Origin: CAWCDJ01 sp963796675
Lineage (GTDB): Bacteria > Acidobacteriota > Terriglobia > Bryobacterales > Bryobacteraceae
Assembly (NCBI GenBank): GCA_963796675.1
Contig: CAWCMS010000009.1
Span: 62,001-126,000 of the forward strand
DNA length: 64,000 nt
Direction of reading: 5' to 3'
Shown: positions 7,883 to 15,899 of the stretch, piece after piece
Layout of the letters: each line of letters opens with the position of its first letter
Position numbering within the stretch: the first letter of the stretch is position 1
The notes under the pieces: model-generated
Database searches by the model: none
What the model was told of the DNA's origin: nothing
What the model saw: only the letters and a program-made list of their open reading frames with translations
Position numbers and translations under genes: made by a program

Positions 7883-8389
7883 ATGCGCATCCTATTATTG
7901 ATCGGCATTTTCGCGACAGTGGCGTTCGCCCAGGGCGGTATGGGCGGCGGCGGGGCGGATGAGGGCATGGGCGGCGGCGGATCGGGTCGAGGCGGCGGCC
8001 GCAACGGAAACATGTCGTTGCCCTCGTTGGGCCCGTCGCATACGACCCGGCTCGAGATGATGTCGAACATCCTCAAGCTGAACAAAGACCAGAAGAAGCA
8101 GGTCAAGGCCATCATGGACGATGGCCAGAAGCAGGCTGCTCCGCTCCGCGACGAACTCGCCAAGGACCGCGACCGCATCGCCGAGACGGTCGCTTCCGGC
8201 GGCGACCAGGCTGCGGTCGACCAGGCGGTCAAAGCTTATGCCGAAGCGGAAGGCCGCATGGCGCGGTTGGAGCTCGAGGCGTTCGCTAAGGTCTACAAGA
8301 TGCTCGATGGCGACCAGAAGTCCAAAACCGCGCCAGTATTCCAGATGATGGCCGGTATCTTTCTGAACAAAAGCTGGAACGAATCGTAG
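7883..8389 (+). CDS. Spy/CpxP-like secreted protein, Gly-rich N-terminus
   Basis: A 168-residue exported paralogue of the gene before it. It has a signal peptide (MRILLLIGIFATVAFAQ), a mature N-terminus very rich in Gly and Met (repeats of GGGG with M), then a helical body with LKLNKDQKKQVKAIMDD, the Spy/CpxP-like helix pattern. The ATG at 7883 has a GGAGA about eight bases upstream and sits 25 bases after the first gene, so the two form an operon. The function is inferred to be an extracytoplasmic chaperone or stress-related binding protein. The Gly/Met-rich linker is unusual and could bind metal; this is speculative. Confidence 0.72.
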   Translation: MRILLLIGIFATVAFAQGGMGGGGADEGMGGGGSGRGGGRNGNMSLPSLGPSHTTRLEMMSNILKLNKDQKKQVKAIMDDGQKQAAPLRDELAKDRDRIAETVASGGDQAAVDQAVKAYAEAEGRMARLELEAFAKVYKMLDGDQKSKTAPVFQMMAGIFLNKSWNES

Positions 8390-8417
8390 GGCGGGGTTAC
8401 ACCAGCCTGCCCACCCA

Positions 8418-9566
8418 CTAGACCCAGAGCAGCGGCTGGCGCACCGGATAATTGCGAATCACTTCCTCCACGGAAGGGTCGGGCTCGAGTTTGCGCCACA
8501 GCGCCAAATATTCGGGACGGTCGAGCGCCAGCCCGGCGAACAGAAGGCTCGGCTGCCGCACCGGCCACTCCTTGTCGTACATCACATCGGGCGGAAGCGG
8601 CCACTTGCCCTTATCCAGAATGTACGGATACATGTAGTTCATCGCCTTCGCCATGCCGCGGCCGTCCGGCATCCGCCACTTCCACAGATCGTCCCGCGGA
8701 GTGGAGAGCGTCTGCACCAGGATCGCCATGGCATCCAGGTTGAACAGCGAATAGCCGTACGGCTTGGTGCGTCGTAGTTCCAGCGGGAAACTGCCGTCGG
8801 CCGCCTCCTGATCCGGGATGAGCACGGTGCGGTAGCGTTCGCGGCAGTAGTCCATGCGATCACGATCGCCGGTGAGGTGCGAGAAGGCCGCCACCTGGAC
8901 GGCCCAGCAGGTGCCGTGGTTGTTCCTGGCGTCGCGCTCGGCTATGCCGTAGGGATGCGTGGTCATCCACCGGACGTAATCCGAGAACCATACGCGGACG
9001 CCTCGCAGGTCGGCCGGTGCAAGATCGATCTGCGACGCGGCGCGCGCGACTTCCACCAGGTGCAGCGTGTCGATGATGCCGATTCCCCGGCCGGCAAAGC
9101 GGCCGTGGATCGCCTGCGCGTATTGCAGATTCGGATTCATGCGCGTGGCCTCGTCGATGAACCAGGCGCGCAGGTGCCGGGCCGCGTGCTCGGCGTACAG
9201 GCGGTCGCGCGTAATCCGGTAGGCCGCCGCCAGCGCCGGAACGATCAGGCTCAGCCGGATCATGGCGCGGCGATGCTCCACGAAATTATCGGGATTGCTC
9301 ATCCCGTCGCGCTGGATATAGGGGCCGCCCGGATTCTTCGGATCGGGCCACCAGTAATCGCCTTCGGAAAAGAAATCGTGGCGCCCTCCGGCGCTCCGAG
9401 GCGAGAAGGAGGCGGTTACCGTAACGGGCTTTTCGTTCAGATAGCGAGCCGCCAGCCGCAGAACACGCGGCCGCTCGATCGATACCAGGTCGAAGGATGC
9501 CGCGGCGCCGGGCTTCCCCCGCAGGGAAAGCAGCAGCGCGCCACGGAGGAGATCTCTGCGGTCCAT
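8418..9566 (-). CDS. alginate-lyase-family (PL5-like) polysaccharide lyase
   Basis: A 382-residue protein whose N-terminus (MDRRDLLRGALLLSL) looks like a Tat signal. The mature part is an all-helical toroid of the alginate-lyase superfamily: a WWPDP motif near residue 71, the ARNNHGT segment that carries the catalytic Asn-His pair, and KPYGYSLFNLDA with the Tyr-bearing helix. It is predicted to cleave uronic-acid-rich polysaccharides by beta-elimination in the periplasm. The substrate (alginate, other polyuronates) cannot be fixed from sequence. It starts nine bases after the malic enzyme stop on the same strand, an unrelated neighbour. The uronate theme returns at the far end of the window (UxuA-like, oligogalacturonate-lyase-like). 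Confidence 0.82.
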   Translation of the reverse strand: MDRRDLLRGALLLSLRGKPGAAASFDLVSIERPRVLRLAARYLNEKPVTVTASFSPRSAGGRHDFFSEGDYWWPDPKNPGGPYIQRDGMSNPDNFVEHRRAMIRLSLIVPALAAAYRITRDRLYAEHAARHLRAWFIDEATRMNPNLQYAQAIHGRFAGRGIGIIDTLHLVEVARAASQIDLAPADLRGVRVWFSDYVRWMTTHPYGIAERDARNNHGTCWAVQVAAFSHLTGDRDRMDYCRERYRTVLIPDQEAADGSFPLELRRTKPYGYSLFNLDAMAILVQTLSTPRDDLWKWRMPDGRGMAKAMNYMYPYILDKGKWPLPPDVMYDKEWPVRQPSLLFAGLALDRPEYLALWRKLEPDPSVEEVIRNYPVRQPLLWV

Positions 9567-9575
9567 CCGGCGGCG

Positions 9576-11867
9576 CTACCCCGCTCGAGAACTGGTGAGC
9601 GTGCGGTATGGCTTGCCGACTTCCTGGGCATCCACCACCGCGACCGCCGCCAGGTAGACGATATCGTTCACTTCCGAACCGCGCTGCAACACGTGTACAG
9701 GCTTCGAGAGGCCGGTCAGCAGCGGTCCGATCAACTCGGCGCCGCCGATGCGCTGCAGCAGCTTGTAGGCGATGTTGCCGGCTTCCAGATTGGGAAAGAC
9801 CAGCACGTTCGCGCCGCCCTTCAGCGTGCTGAACGGGTAGGTTTCCTCGATGATCTGCGGCACCACCGCGGTATCCGCCTGCATTTCTCCATCGATCATC
9901 AGGCCGGGAGCGCGCTGCCGCACCAACTCCACCGCGCGTCGCACCTTTTCGGACAGCGGGTGCCGCGTGCTGCCGAAGTTCGAGAACGAGAGCATGGCGA
10001 CGCGCGGCTCCTGATCGAACCGGCGCGCCTTTTCGGCCGCCATGATAGCGATCTCGGCCAGGTCTTCGGCGTCGGGATTGATATTCACGGTCGCATCGGC
10101 CAGGAAATAGATATCGCCCTTGGCCGTGATCAACGCGTAGACGCCGGCCACACGGCGCAGCTCCGGCCGCAGATCGATCACCTGGAGCGCCGGCCGGATC
10201 GTGTCGGGATAGTGCGTGGTCAGACCGCCGATGAGCGCATCCGCATCGCCCAGCCGCACCATCATGCTGCCGAAGGTGGTGGGATTGAGGACCAGTTCCG
10301 CGGCCTCTTTGCGCGCCACGCCTTTGCGCTGGCGAATACTGTAAAACTCCTCGGTATACTCCTCGAGCCGCGGGTGCTTCGGCGGCTCGACGATCTGGAT
10401 GCCGTTGAGATGCAGATGCAGTTCGGCGGCCTTCGCCCGAATCTTCGTCTCCCTGCCGAGCAGAATGGGAATCGCGATCTTTTCATCGAGCAGGATCTGG
10501 CAGGCGCGGAGAATCTTGCCTTCCTCGCCTTCTGTGAAGACGACGCGCTTGGGCTGGCGCTGCGCCTTATTGATCATGCCGCGCATCATCATGTTGGCCA
10601 TGCCCAGGCGGCGCTCCAACTCTTCGCGGTACACCTTAATGTCCACAGGCTGCTGCGCCACGCCCGTTTCCATGGCGGCCTGAGCCACCGCGGACGCCTC
10701 CCAGATCAGCACGCGCGGGTCGAACGGCTTGGGGATGATGTATTCGCGTCCGAATTCCAGCCGCTCCACGCCGTAGGCGCGCAGTACGGAATCGGGAACG
10801 TCTTCTTTCGCCAGGGAGGCCAGCGAGCGGGTGGCGGCGAGTTTCATCTCGTCGTTGATGGTCGTGGCGCGCACGTCGAGCGCTCCACGGAAGATGAACG
10901 GGAAGCCGAGAACGTTATTCACTTGGTTCGGGAAGTCCGAACGGCCGGTGGCCACGATGGCGTCGGGACGCGCCTCCAGAGCCACGTCGTAGGCGATCTC
11001 CGGATCGGGGTTGGCGAGCGCGAAGATCACCGGATTCGGCGCCATGGTCTTCACCATCTCGGCGGTGACACAACCAGCGCTCGAAAGCCCGAAGAAGACG
11101 TCCGCGTCGACCAGGGCGTCGGCCAGAGTGCGGGCGGTGGTCTTCGACGCGTAACGCGCCTTGTAAGGATTCATGCCCGCGGTGCGTCCTTCGTAGATGA
11201 CGCCTTTGGTGTCGCACATCACGATGTTTTCGACCTTCACGCCGAGCTTCACGTAGTGTGTCGCGCAGGAGATGGCGCTGGCGCCCGCGCCATTGAACAC
11301 CACTTTGACCTGGTCGATTTTCTTGCCGCTGATTTCGAGGGCGTTCAGCAGGCCGGCGCCGGAGATGATCGCGGTGCCGTGCTGATCGTCGTGGAAGACG
11401 GGAATCTTCATCGTGCGCCGCAGTTCTTCTTCGATATAGAAGCACTCCGGCGCCTTGATATCTTCGAGATTGATGCCGCCGAACGTAGGCTCGAGCATCT
11501 GGCAGGTGCGGATGATCTCGTCGGCCTTTTCGGTGTTGAGCTCGATATCGAATACATCGATATCGGCAAAGCGTTTGAACAGGACCGCCTTGCCTTCCAT
11601 GACCGGCTTGCCGGCCAGCGCACCGATATTGCCCAGGCCCAGCACTGCCGTGCCGTTGCTGACTACGCCGACCAGGTTCGCCTTAGCCGTGTATTTGTAA
11701 GCCAGGCTCGGATCACGCTCGATTTCGAGGCATGGTACGGCGACGCCCGGCGTGTAAGCGAGACTCAGATCCCGCTGCGTGCGGCAAGGTTTGGTGGGGG
11801 TAACCGCCAGCTTACCCGCGGGAGATGTGGAATGGTATTCCAGGGCATCTTCAGGACGGATCTTCAT
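9576..11867 (-). CDS. maeB: NADP-dependent malic enzyme with phosphotransacetylase-like domain
   Basis: A 763-residue MaeB-type enzyme that oxidatively decarboxylates malate to pyruvate with NAD(P)H formation. Residues 1 to about 430 are the malic enzyme part: YTPGVAVPC, the VGVVSNGTAVLGLGNIGALAG block, metal-ligand region IPVFHDDQHGTA and nucleotide site FNGAGASA. Residues from about 430 to the end form a phosphate acetyltransferase-like domain, a known regulatory module in this family that usually lacks transacetylase activity and senses acetyl-CoA. The length matches the family. The ATG at 11867 has AGAGAG a few bases before it. It provides pyruvate and reducing power from C4 acids. Confidence 0.95.
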   Translation of the reverse strand: MKIRPEDALEYHSTSPAGKLAVTPTKPCRTQRDLSLAYTPGVAVPCLEIERDPSLAYKYTAKANLVGVVSNGTAVLGLGNIGALAGKPVMEGKAVLFKRFADIDVFDIELNTEKADEIIRTCQMLEPTFGGINLEDIKAPECFYIEEELRRTMKIPVFHDDQHGTAIISGAGLLNALEISGKKIDQVKVVFNGAGASAISCATHYVKLGVKVENIVMCDTKGVIYEGRTAGMNPYKARYASKTTARTLADALVDADVFFGLSSAGCVTAEMVKTMAPNPVIFALANPDPEIAYDVALEARPDAIVATGRSDFPNQVNNVLGFPFIFRGALDVRATTINDEMKLAATRSLASLAKEDVPDSVLRAYGVERLEFGREYIIPKPFDPRVLIWEASAVAQAAMETGVAQQPVDIKVYREELERRLGMANMMMRGMINKAQRQPKRVVFTEGEEGKILRACQILLDEKIAIPILLGRETKIRAKAAELHLHLNGIQIVEPPKHPRLEEYTEEFYSIRQRKGVARKEAAELVLNPTTFGSMMVRLGDADALIGGLTTHYPDTIRPALQVIDLRPELRRVAGVYALITAKGDIYFLADATVNINPDAEDLAEIAIMAAEKARRFDQEPRVAMLSFSNFGSTRHPLSEKVRRAVELVRQRAPGLMIDGEMQADTAVVPQIIEETYPFSTLKGGANVLVFPNLEAGNIAYKLLQRIGGAELIGPLLTGLSKPVHVLQRGSEVNDIVYLAAVAVVDAQEVGKPYRTLTSSRAG

Positions 11868-11939
11868 ATTCGCTCTCTTTCAGAATCTTCGATACCCCGC
11901 ATTTCGGAGTCAAGCCCCGTTGTAACATGCGGCACCAGG

Positions 11940-14108
11940 TCACCGGTATAGCCGGCGGTATAGGTCCGCATTCCGCAGGACCGCCTGTACATAGTCGCGG
12001 GTTTCAGTATAAGGGATGGATTCGATAAATTCCGCCGGCTCCCGGTAAGTGTTCCAGGAGAGCCAGGCGGCCGCGCGGTTGGGTCCGGCGTTATATGCGG
12101 CCAGCGTCGGCTCCAGCTTTCCGCTGTGCTGGTCAAGCATCGACCGCAGCACCAGGGAGCCGATGTTCAAATTGACCGCCGGCTGGAACAGAGACTGGCC
12201 GGTGAAACGGCGGAGGCCGGCCTTGCGGGCGAACAGCTTCCCGGTAGCGGGTTTCACCTGGGTCAGGCCATAGGCATTGGCCCGGGAGACCGCCTTCGGA
12301 TCGAATTCGGATTCCTGGCGGATCAATCCGGCCAACAGGAATGGATCGATGTTCCGCTCGCGGGCGTAGCGCTCCAGGTCGCGGCGGTACGGCAGGGGGA
12401 AAAGCAGTTCCCACATCTTGCGCGGAGCCCGATCGATCGGCATCCGGAGGTAGTCCTGCGCCGTCGATTTCATGATGCGCATGGCGCGGCTCGGCGCGTC
12501 GTTTTGAGCCGCCATTTCGAGGCCGAGCAGCAGAGGCTGGCCATCGTTACGCGCGCCGAAGCGCAGTTCGGCATCCGCCAGGTCGGCGAGCCCGGCCGTG
12601 CGCAGGATTCGCGACCGCGCGATCCGCAGAGTGGTGGGGCGGGTGGGCGCCGAAGGCACGGGCGCCGGCGCGGGGAACCGAATACCGGCCGCGAACTGTT
12701 CGGCTTCCGGCGCCGAAGCGGCCGATGCGACTTCCGGCGTCTTCAGCCGGTCGCGTGCCTGCAGGCCGTAATAGGTATTCGGAAAAGCGGAGTTGAGCCG
12801 CCGGTAATATGCCCGGGCCGCACCATACTCGCCGCGGCGCTCCGCCTGGCGGCTCAGGAAGTATAACGCCGCCGGCGCGGTGGCGTGATCCGGGTAGCGC
12901 GCCAGATGCTCACGCAGCAAATCTTCCGCATCGCGATCCCCCTGCAGGTAGGCGTGAAACGCGACCTTCCAGTGGTAGAGGCCCGCGGCAGTCGAATCCG
13001 GAAAGTTCTCGTAGGCCGCCCGGTAGAGGGGGATGTAATTGTCCGGCTGGTTGACGATCAGAAAATGTCCGGCAGCCGATGCCAGGGCCTTCAGGCGCCA
13101 AATGGAATTCGGATAGCGCGTATTGAGCTGCTCGACGGCCGCCTGAATTCCGGCGTCGCTGCCCGAGCGGCCCGCACACTCTCCGAGGTAATACAGCCGC
13201 TCCGCGTCGGCCTCCGAGGGCGCGAGTTCCAGGGTGCGCAGGTACTGAGTGGCAACGCTCAACTTGCCGGCGAGCAGGTCGGCGACGCCGATCCGCACCT
13301 GCGCCTGAGCTTTTTCAAGGCCGGTCAACTGCTCGGGGAGCGCCTGGTATTCCGCGCGCGCGCTTTCGTAGTCGCGCGCGTCCATCAGGCGTCCGGCACG
13401 GCGCAGCAGCTCCGCAGGGTTCGGCGGCGGATAGGCCGCGCCCATGGAGGCCTTCAGCTCCGCCAGGGCGGCATCTGCGCGCGTCGCCGAGGCTCCGCTC
13501 AAGTAACGGTAATGGATGCCCTGGTAATACTCCACGGCGTGCGGCAGATCGTTCGCGGCGCGGTAGGAGTCCGCCAGTGCCAGGTCGCCTTCGGGCTGCG
13601 GCAGTTCGGCGTAATGGTCGTGCAGGAGGTGGATGGCTTCGGCGGGCTGCGCGGCGAGCGCGCGTGCTTCGAGGATCCAGGAGCGCGCGGCCATCGGCGA
13701 AGTCACCTGGGTCGCGCGAACCGGCGCCACGGCCTGCGGCACGTCCGCCGCCTGATTCGACTCCACCAGTGCCGCGCCCAGGTAATAACCGACGTAGTCC
13801 GCGACCGCAGGAAGCTTGCCCTGCACCATTTTCAATTGGGCGATCGCCGAAGGGTAGTTTCGCGATTCGTAGTCCGAAACGCCCAGCGCCAGGTGCGCCA
13901 GCAGGCCGTTCCGATCTTTGGCGTGTGCGTTGGCATAGGCCGCCACGGCAGCGCGCCTCGCCGGCGCGGGCGATTCCCGCAGTGAGCGCACCAGGGCCGC
14001 AAGATTCGCAGGAGCAGGAGACGCCGCAAACGCGCCCACCGAAAATCCGGCTGCCCAGATGCTAAACCAGAGGCCCAGGATATTCTTTGCCAAGCAGTTC
14101 CGGATCAT
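11940..14108 (-). CDS. soluble lytic murein transglycosylase (Slt-like)
   Basis: A 722-residue exported enzyme. It has a signal peptide (first about 29 residues, ending FAASPAP), a long helical superhelix with TPR-like repeats (about residues 30-560, as in Slt70), and a C-terminal lysozyme-like SLT domain. The catalytic Glu is E599 in LIRQESEFDP, followed by AYGLTQVKP and AAYNAGPNRA. It cleaves the glycan strand of peptidoglycan to 1,6-anhydro products in the periplasm. The start at 14108 lies inside the end of the upstream GAF-like gene (47-base overlap), so the two are probably co-translated. Confidence 0.9.
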   Translation of the reverse strand: MIRNCLAKNILGLWFSIWAAGFSVGAFAASPAPANLAALVRSLRESPAPARRAAVAAYANAHAKDRNGLLAHLALGVSDYESRNYPSAIAQLKMVQGKLPAVADYVGYYLGAALVESNQAADVPQAVAPVRATQVTSPMAARSWILEARALAAQPAEAIHLLHDHYAELPQPEGDLALADSYRAANDLPHAVEYYQGIHYRYLSGASATRADAALAELKASMGAAYPPPNPAELLRRAGRLMDARDYESARAEYQALPEQLTGLEKAQAQVRIGVADLLAGKLSVATQYLRTLELAPSEADAERLYYLGECAGRSGSDAGIQAAVEQLNTRYPNSIWRLKALASAAGHFLIVNQPDNYIPLYRAAYENFPDSTAAGLYHWKVAFHAYLQGDRDAEDLLREHLARYPDHATAPAALYFLSRQAERRGEYGAARAYYRRLNSAFPNTYYGLQARDRLKTPEVASAASAPEAEQFAAGIRFPAPAPVPSAPTRPTTLRIARSRILRTAGLADLADAELRFGARNDGQPLLLGLEMAAQNDAPSRAMRIMKSTAQDYLRMPIDRAPRKMWELLFPLPYRRDLERYARERNIDPFLLAGLIRQESEFDPKAVSRANAYGLTQVKPATGKLFARKAGLRRFTGQSLFQPAVNLNIGSLVLRSMLDQHSGKLEPTLAAYNAGPNRAAAWLSWNTYREPAEFIESIPYTETRDYVQAVLRNADLYRRLYR

Positions 14109-14991
14109 CGTTGGCTAAGGTGCGGACCAGTTCCAGGTGAAGGTAGTCGACCATGCTGGGGCAAGTCGCGAAAAAGGTACGGCGGAATTCGCCGCGGGCA
14201 TCGTCGATCTTCTGGCGTAGGGCGCCGTAGAGATCGCGCGTCACGCGGCCCGATTTCACCGCCTCGGATTCGTACAGCCGCAGCTCCGCGACCTGAACCC
14301 GTGCCGACCGTTGCGCCCTCAGATGCAACTGCTGTTCCTCGGGCGAGAGGCTGTCCCAGGAAGGCTTCGCGTTGGGCGCAGGCTCGATCTGCAGCAAAGG
14401 CTCCGGCGGTGGAGGAGGGGGTTCCATAGCGGTGCGGATGGCCGAGGCCACCTGCGCCAGAGTTTCGAGCGCGGGCCCTTGCGGGTTCCCCCACGCATAC
14501 AGCAGCGCCACCGTCTTCTCGCGCGAAACGACCGGAAAGACCGAGACGCGGCCTTCCGCTCCGTGACCCACCAGGTCGACCATCTCCTGCGAGACTTCCC
14601 CGGGGATTGCCGCGGCGATGGCGGGCTCGCGGCTCTCCGCGGCTCCAGCCAGCGCCGCCGCCGAAGCGAGCGGCAGGCGGAGGGTTGCGAATTTCTCCGC
14701 CGTCTCTTCGTTCACGCCGCGAATCCGCGCACCGGCCGCGGTGTCGCCCTCCACGCGGAACACCGCCGCGCCCGAAGCGAAACAGGCGGCTGTATCCACG
14801 AGAGTGGCATCGAGTTCCTCTGCATCCGGAGCCAAACGCATGCGGCGCACGGCCTGATTGAGCTGGTCCGCATACTCCCGGCGTACCCGTTCGCGTGCTT
14901 CCGCAAACAGGTTTTCCGCGTCTGTCGAAAGTTGTTGGAAACGATCTTCAAACAGCCGGCGCAGTGTTGTGAAGGGCGCGCTGGATGCCAT
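14062..14991 (-). CDS. GAF-like domain protein of unknown role
   Basis: A 309-residue cytoplasmic protein. The first 60 residues are charged and helical (coiled-coil-like). A GAF-like alpha/beta domain follows at about residues 60-190 (VDTAACFASGAAVFRVEG to KTVALLYAWG), then a Pro-rich linker with six prolines in a row near residue 206, and a charged helical tail of about 90 residues. I do not recognise a named family. Start choice is uncertain between ATG 15003 and ATG 14991; I take 14991 with ACAGGA just before it. Its end overlaps the lytic transglycosylase gene by 47 bases, so a link to cell-wall turnover is possible but not shown. Confidence 0.6.
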   Translation of the reverse strand: MASSAPFTTLRRLFEDRFQQLSTDAENLFAEARERVRREYADQLNQAVRRMRLAPDAEELDATLVDTAACFASGAAVFRVEGDTAAGARIRGVNEETAEKFATLRLPLASAAALAGAAESREPAIAAAIPGEVSQEMVDLVGHGAEGRVSVFPVVSREKTVALLYAWGNPQGPALETLAQVASAIRTAMEPPPPPPEPLLQIEPAPNAKPSWDSLSPEEQQLHLRAQRSARVQVAELRLYESEAVKSGRVTRDLYGALRQKIDDARGEFRRTFFATCPSMVDYLHLELVRTLANDDPELLGKEYPGPLV

Positions 14992-15001
14992 TCCTGTTGT
15001 C

Positions 15002-15007
15002 ATTCTA
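15002..15007 (-). promoter_or_regulatory. TAGAAT -10-like element, minus strand
   Basis: TAGAAT reading leftward, ten bases before ATG 14991. It forms one half of a divergent promoter pair with the TAGAAT at 15041-15046 on the plus strand. Confidence 0.35.
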
Positions 15008-15040
15008 ACAGGTGGCGGGCCTGCTCCTGCCGGGCCGCCG

Positions 15041-15046
15041 TAGAAT
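15041..15046 (+). promoter_or_regulatory. TAGAAT -10-like element, leaderless SDR gene
   Basis: TAGAAT followed by six bases and the ATG at 15053. There is no Shine-Dalgarno before this ATG. The spacing puts the expected transcription start on the start codon. Confidence 0.4.
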
Positions 15047-15052
15047 TCGAAT

Positions 15053-15772
15053 ATGACATTGCTCAAAGACCAGGCCGCCATTGTCACGGGCGGCACCCGC
15101 GGCATCGGCCGCGCCATCGCCGAACGGCTCCTTAAGGAAGGGGCGCGCGTGGCCATCTGCGGCCGTTCGGAGGAATCCACTCGCCGCGCCGCGGCGGAAC
15201 TCACACATCTCGGCCGGGTGTTCGCGCACCCCGCCGATGTCACCAAAGTGGACGATGTCCGACGCTTTTTCGAAGCTGTCGACCATGAGTTCGGCCGCCT
15301 GGACATTCTGGTGAACAATGCGGGCGCGGGAATCTTCCGCAAGGTGGCAGAAATGGCTCCGGAAGAGTGGCGGCAGGTGATCGACCTCAATCTGAGTGCG
15401 CCCTTTTACTGTTCCCGCGAAGCCCTGGCACGTTTCCTCAAGGGCGGCGGCGGATTCATCGTCAATATCTCAAGCCTCGCCGGCAAGAACGCCTTCAGCG
15501 GCGGCGCCGCCTACAATGCGGCAAAGGCCGGGCTCAACGCGTTCAGCGAAGCACTTCTGCTCGACCACCGCAACGATAACGTGCGCGTCGCGTATATCAT
15601 GCCGGGCAGCGTGGATACCGAGTTCGGCGCGGGCTCAGGGCGGCGGTCGGGCGACACTAGTTGGATGATCGGGGCTGAAGATGTCGCCGAAGCTGTACTC
15701 GCTGCGCTGCGGATGCCCGCACGCACCATGGTCAGCCGTATTGAAATGCGCCCCTCGCGGCCTAAAAAGTGA
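15053..15772 (+). CDS. short-chain dehydrogenase/reductase (FabG-like)
   Basis: A 239-residue cytoplasmic NAD(P)-dependent oxidoreductase of the classical SDR family. It shows the cofactor loop VTGGTRGIG, NNAG at the end of strand 4, the catalytic Ser (NISSLAG) and the Tyr-x-x-x-Lys pair in AAYNAAKAG, and the PGSVDT loop after strand 6. These are the marks of 3-oxoacyl-ACP-reductase-like SDRs, but many substrates are possible. It lies divergently from the GAF-like gene with only 61 bases between starts. A TAGAAT ends six bases before the ATG and no ribosome site is seen, so a leaderless message is likely. The next gene (Clp-like) follows after 127 bases. Confidence 0.88.
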   Translation: MTLLKDQAAIVTGGTRGIGRAIAERLLKEGARVAICGRSEESTRRAAAELTHLGRVFAHPADVTKVDDVRRFFEAVDHEFGRLDILVNNAGAGIFRKVAEMAPEEWRQVIDLNLSAPFYCSREALARFLKGGGGFIVNISSLAGKNAFSGGAAYNAAKAGLNAFSEALLLDHRNDNVRVAYIMPGSVDTEFGAGSGRRSGDTSWMIGAEDVAEAVLAALRMPARTMVSRIEMRPSRPKK

Positions 15773-15899
15773 GTGGCGGTACGGAACTCTTCCACGATTG
15801 GCCCGAATGGGTCTCCCGCGCGGCTCTGGTATTCGATTTGCAGCATGGGAAGTTGAGATGACCTTGATGGGACTTCGCACCGAGAGGGGGAGAGGGAGT

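Noticed and set aside
8877..11951. A 1024-codon open frame on the plus strand
   Set aside because: It lies antisense to maeB and the lyase gene; its translation is His/Arg/Gly-rich with no domain, a GC-rich shadow of the real genes.
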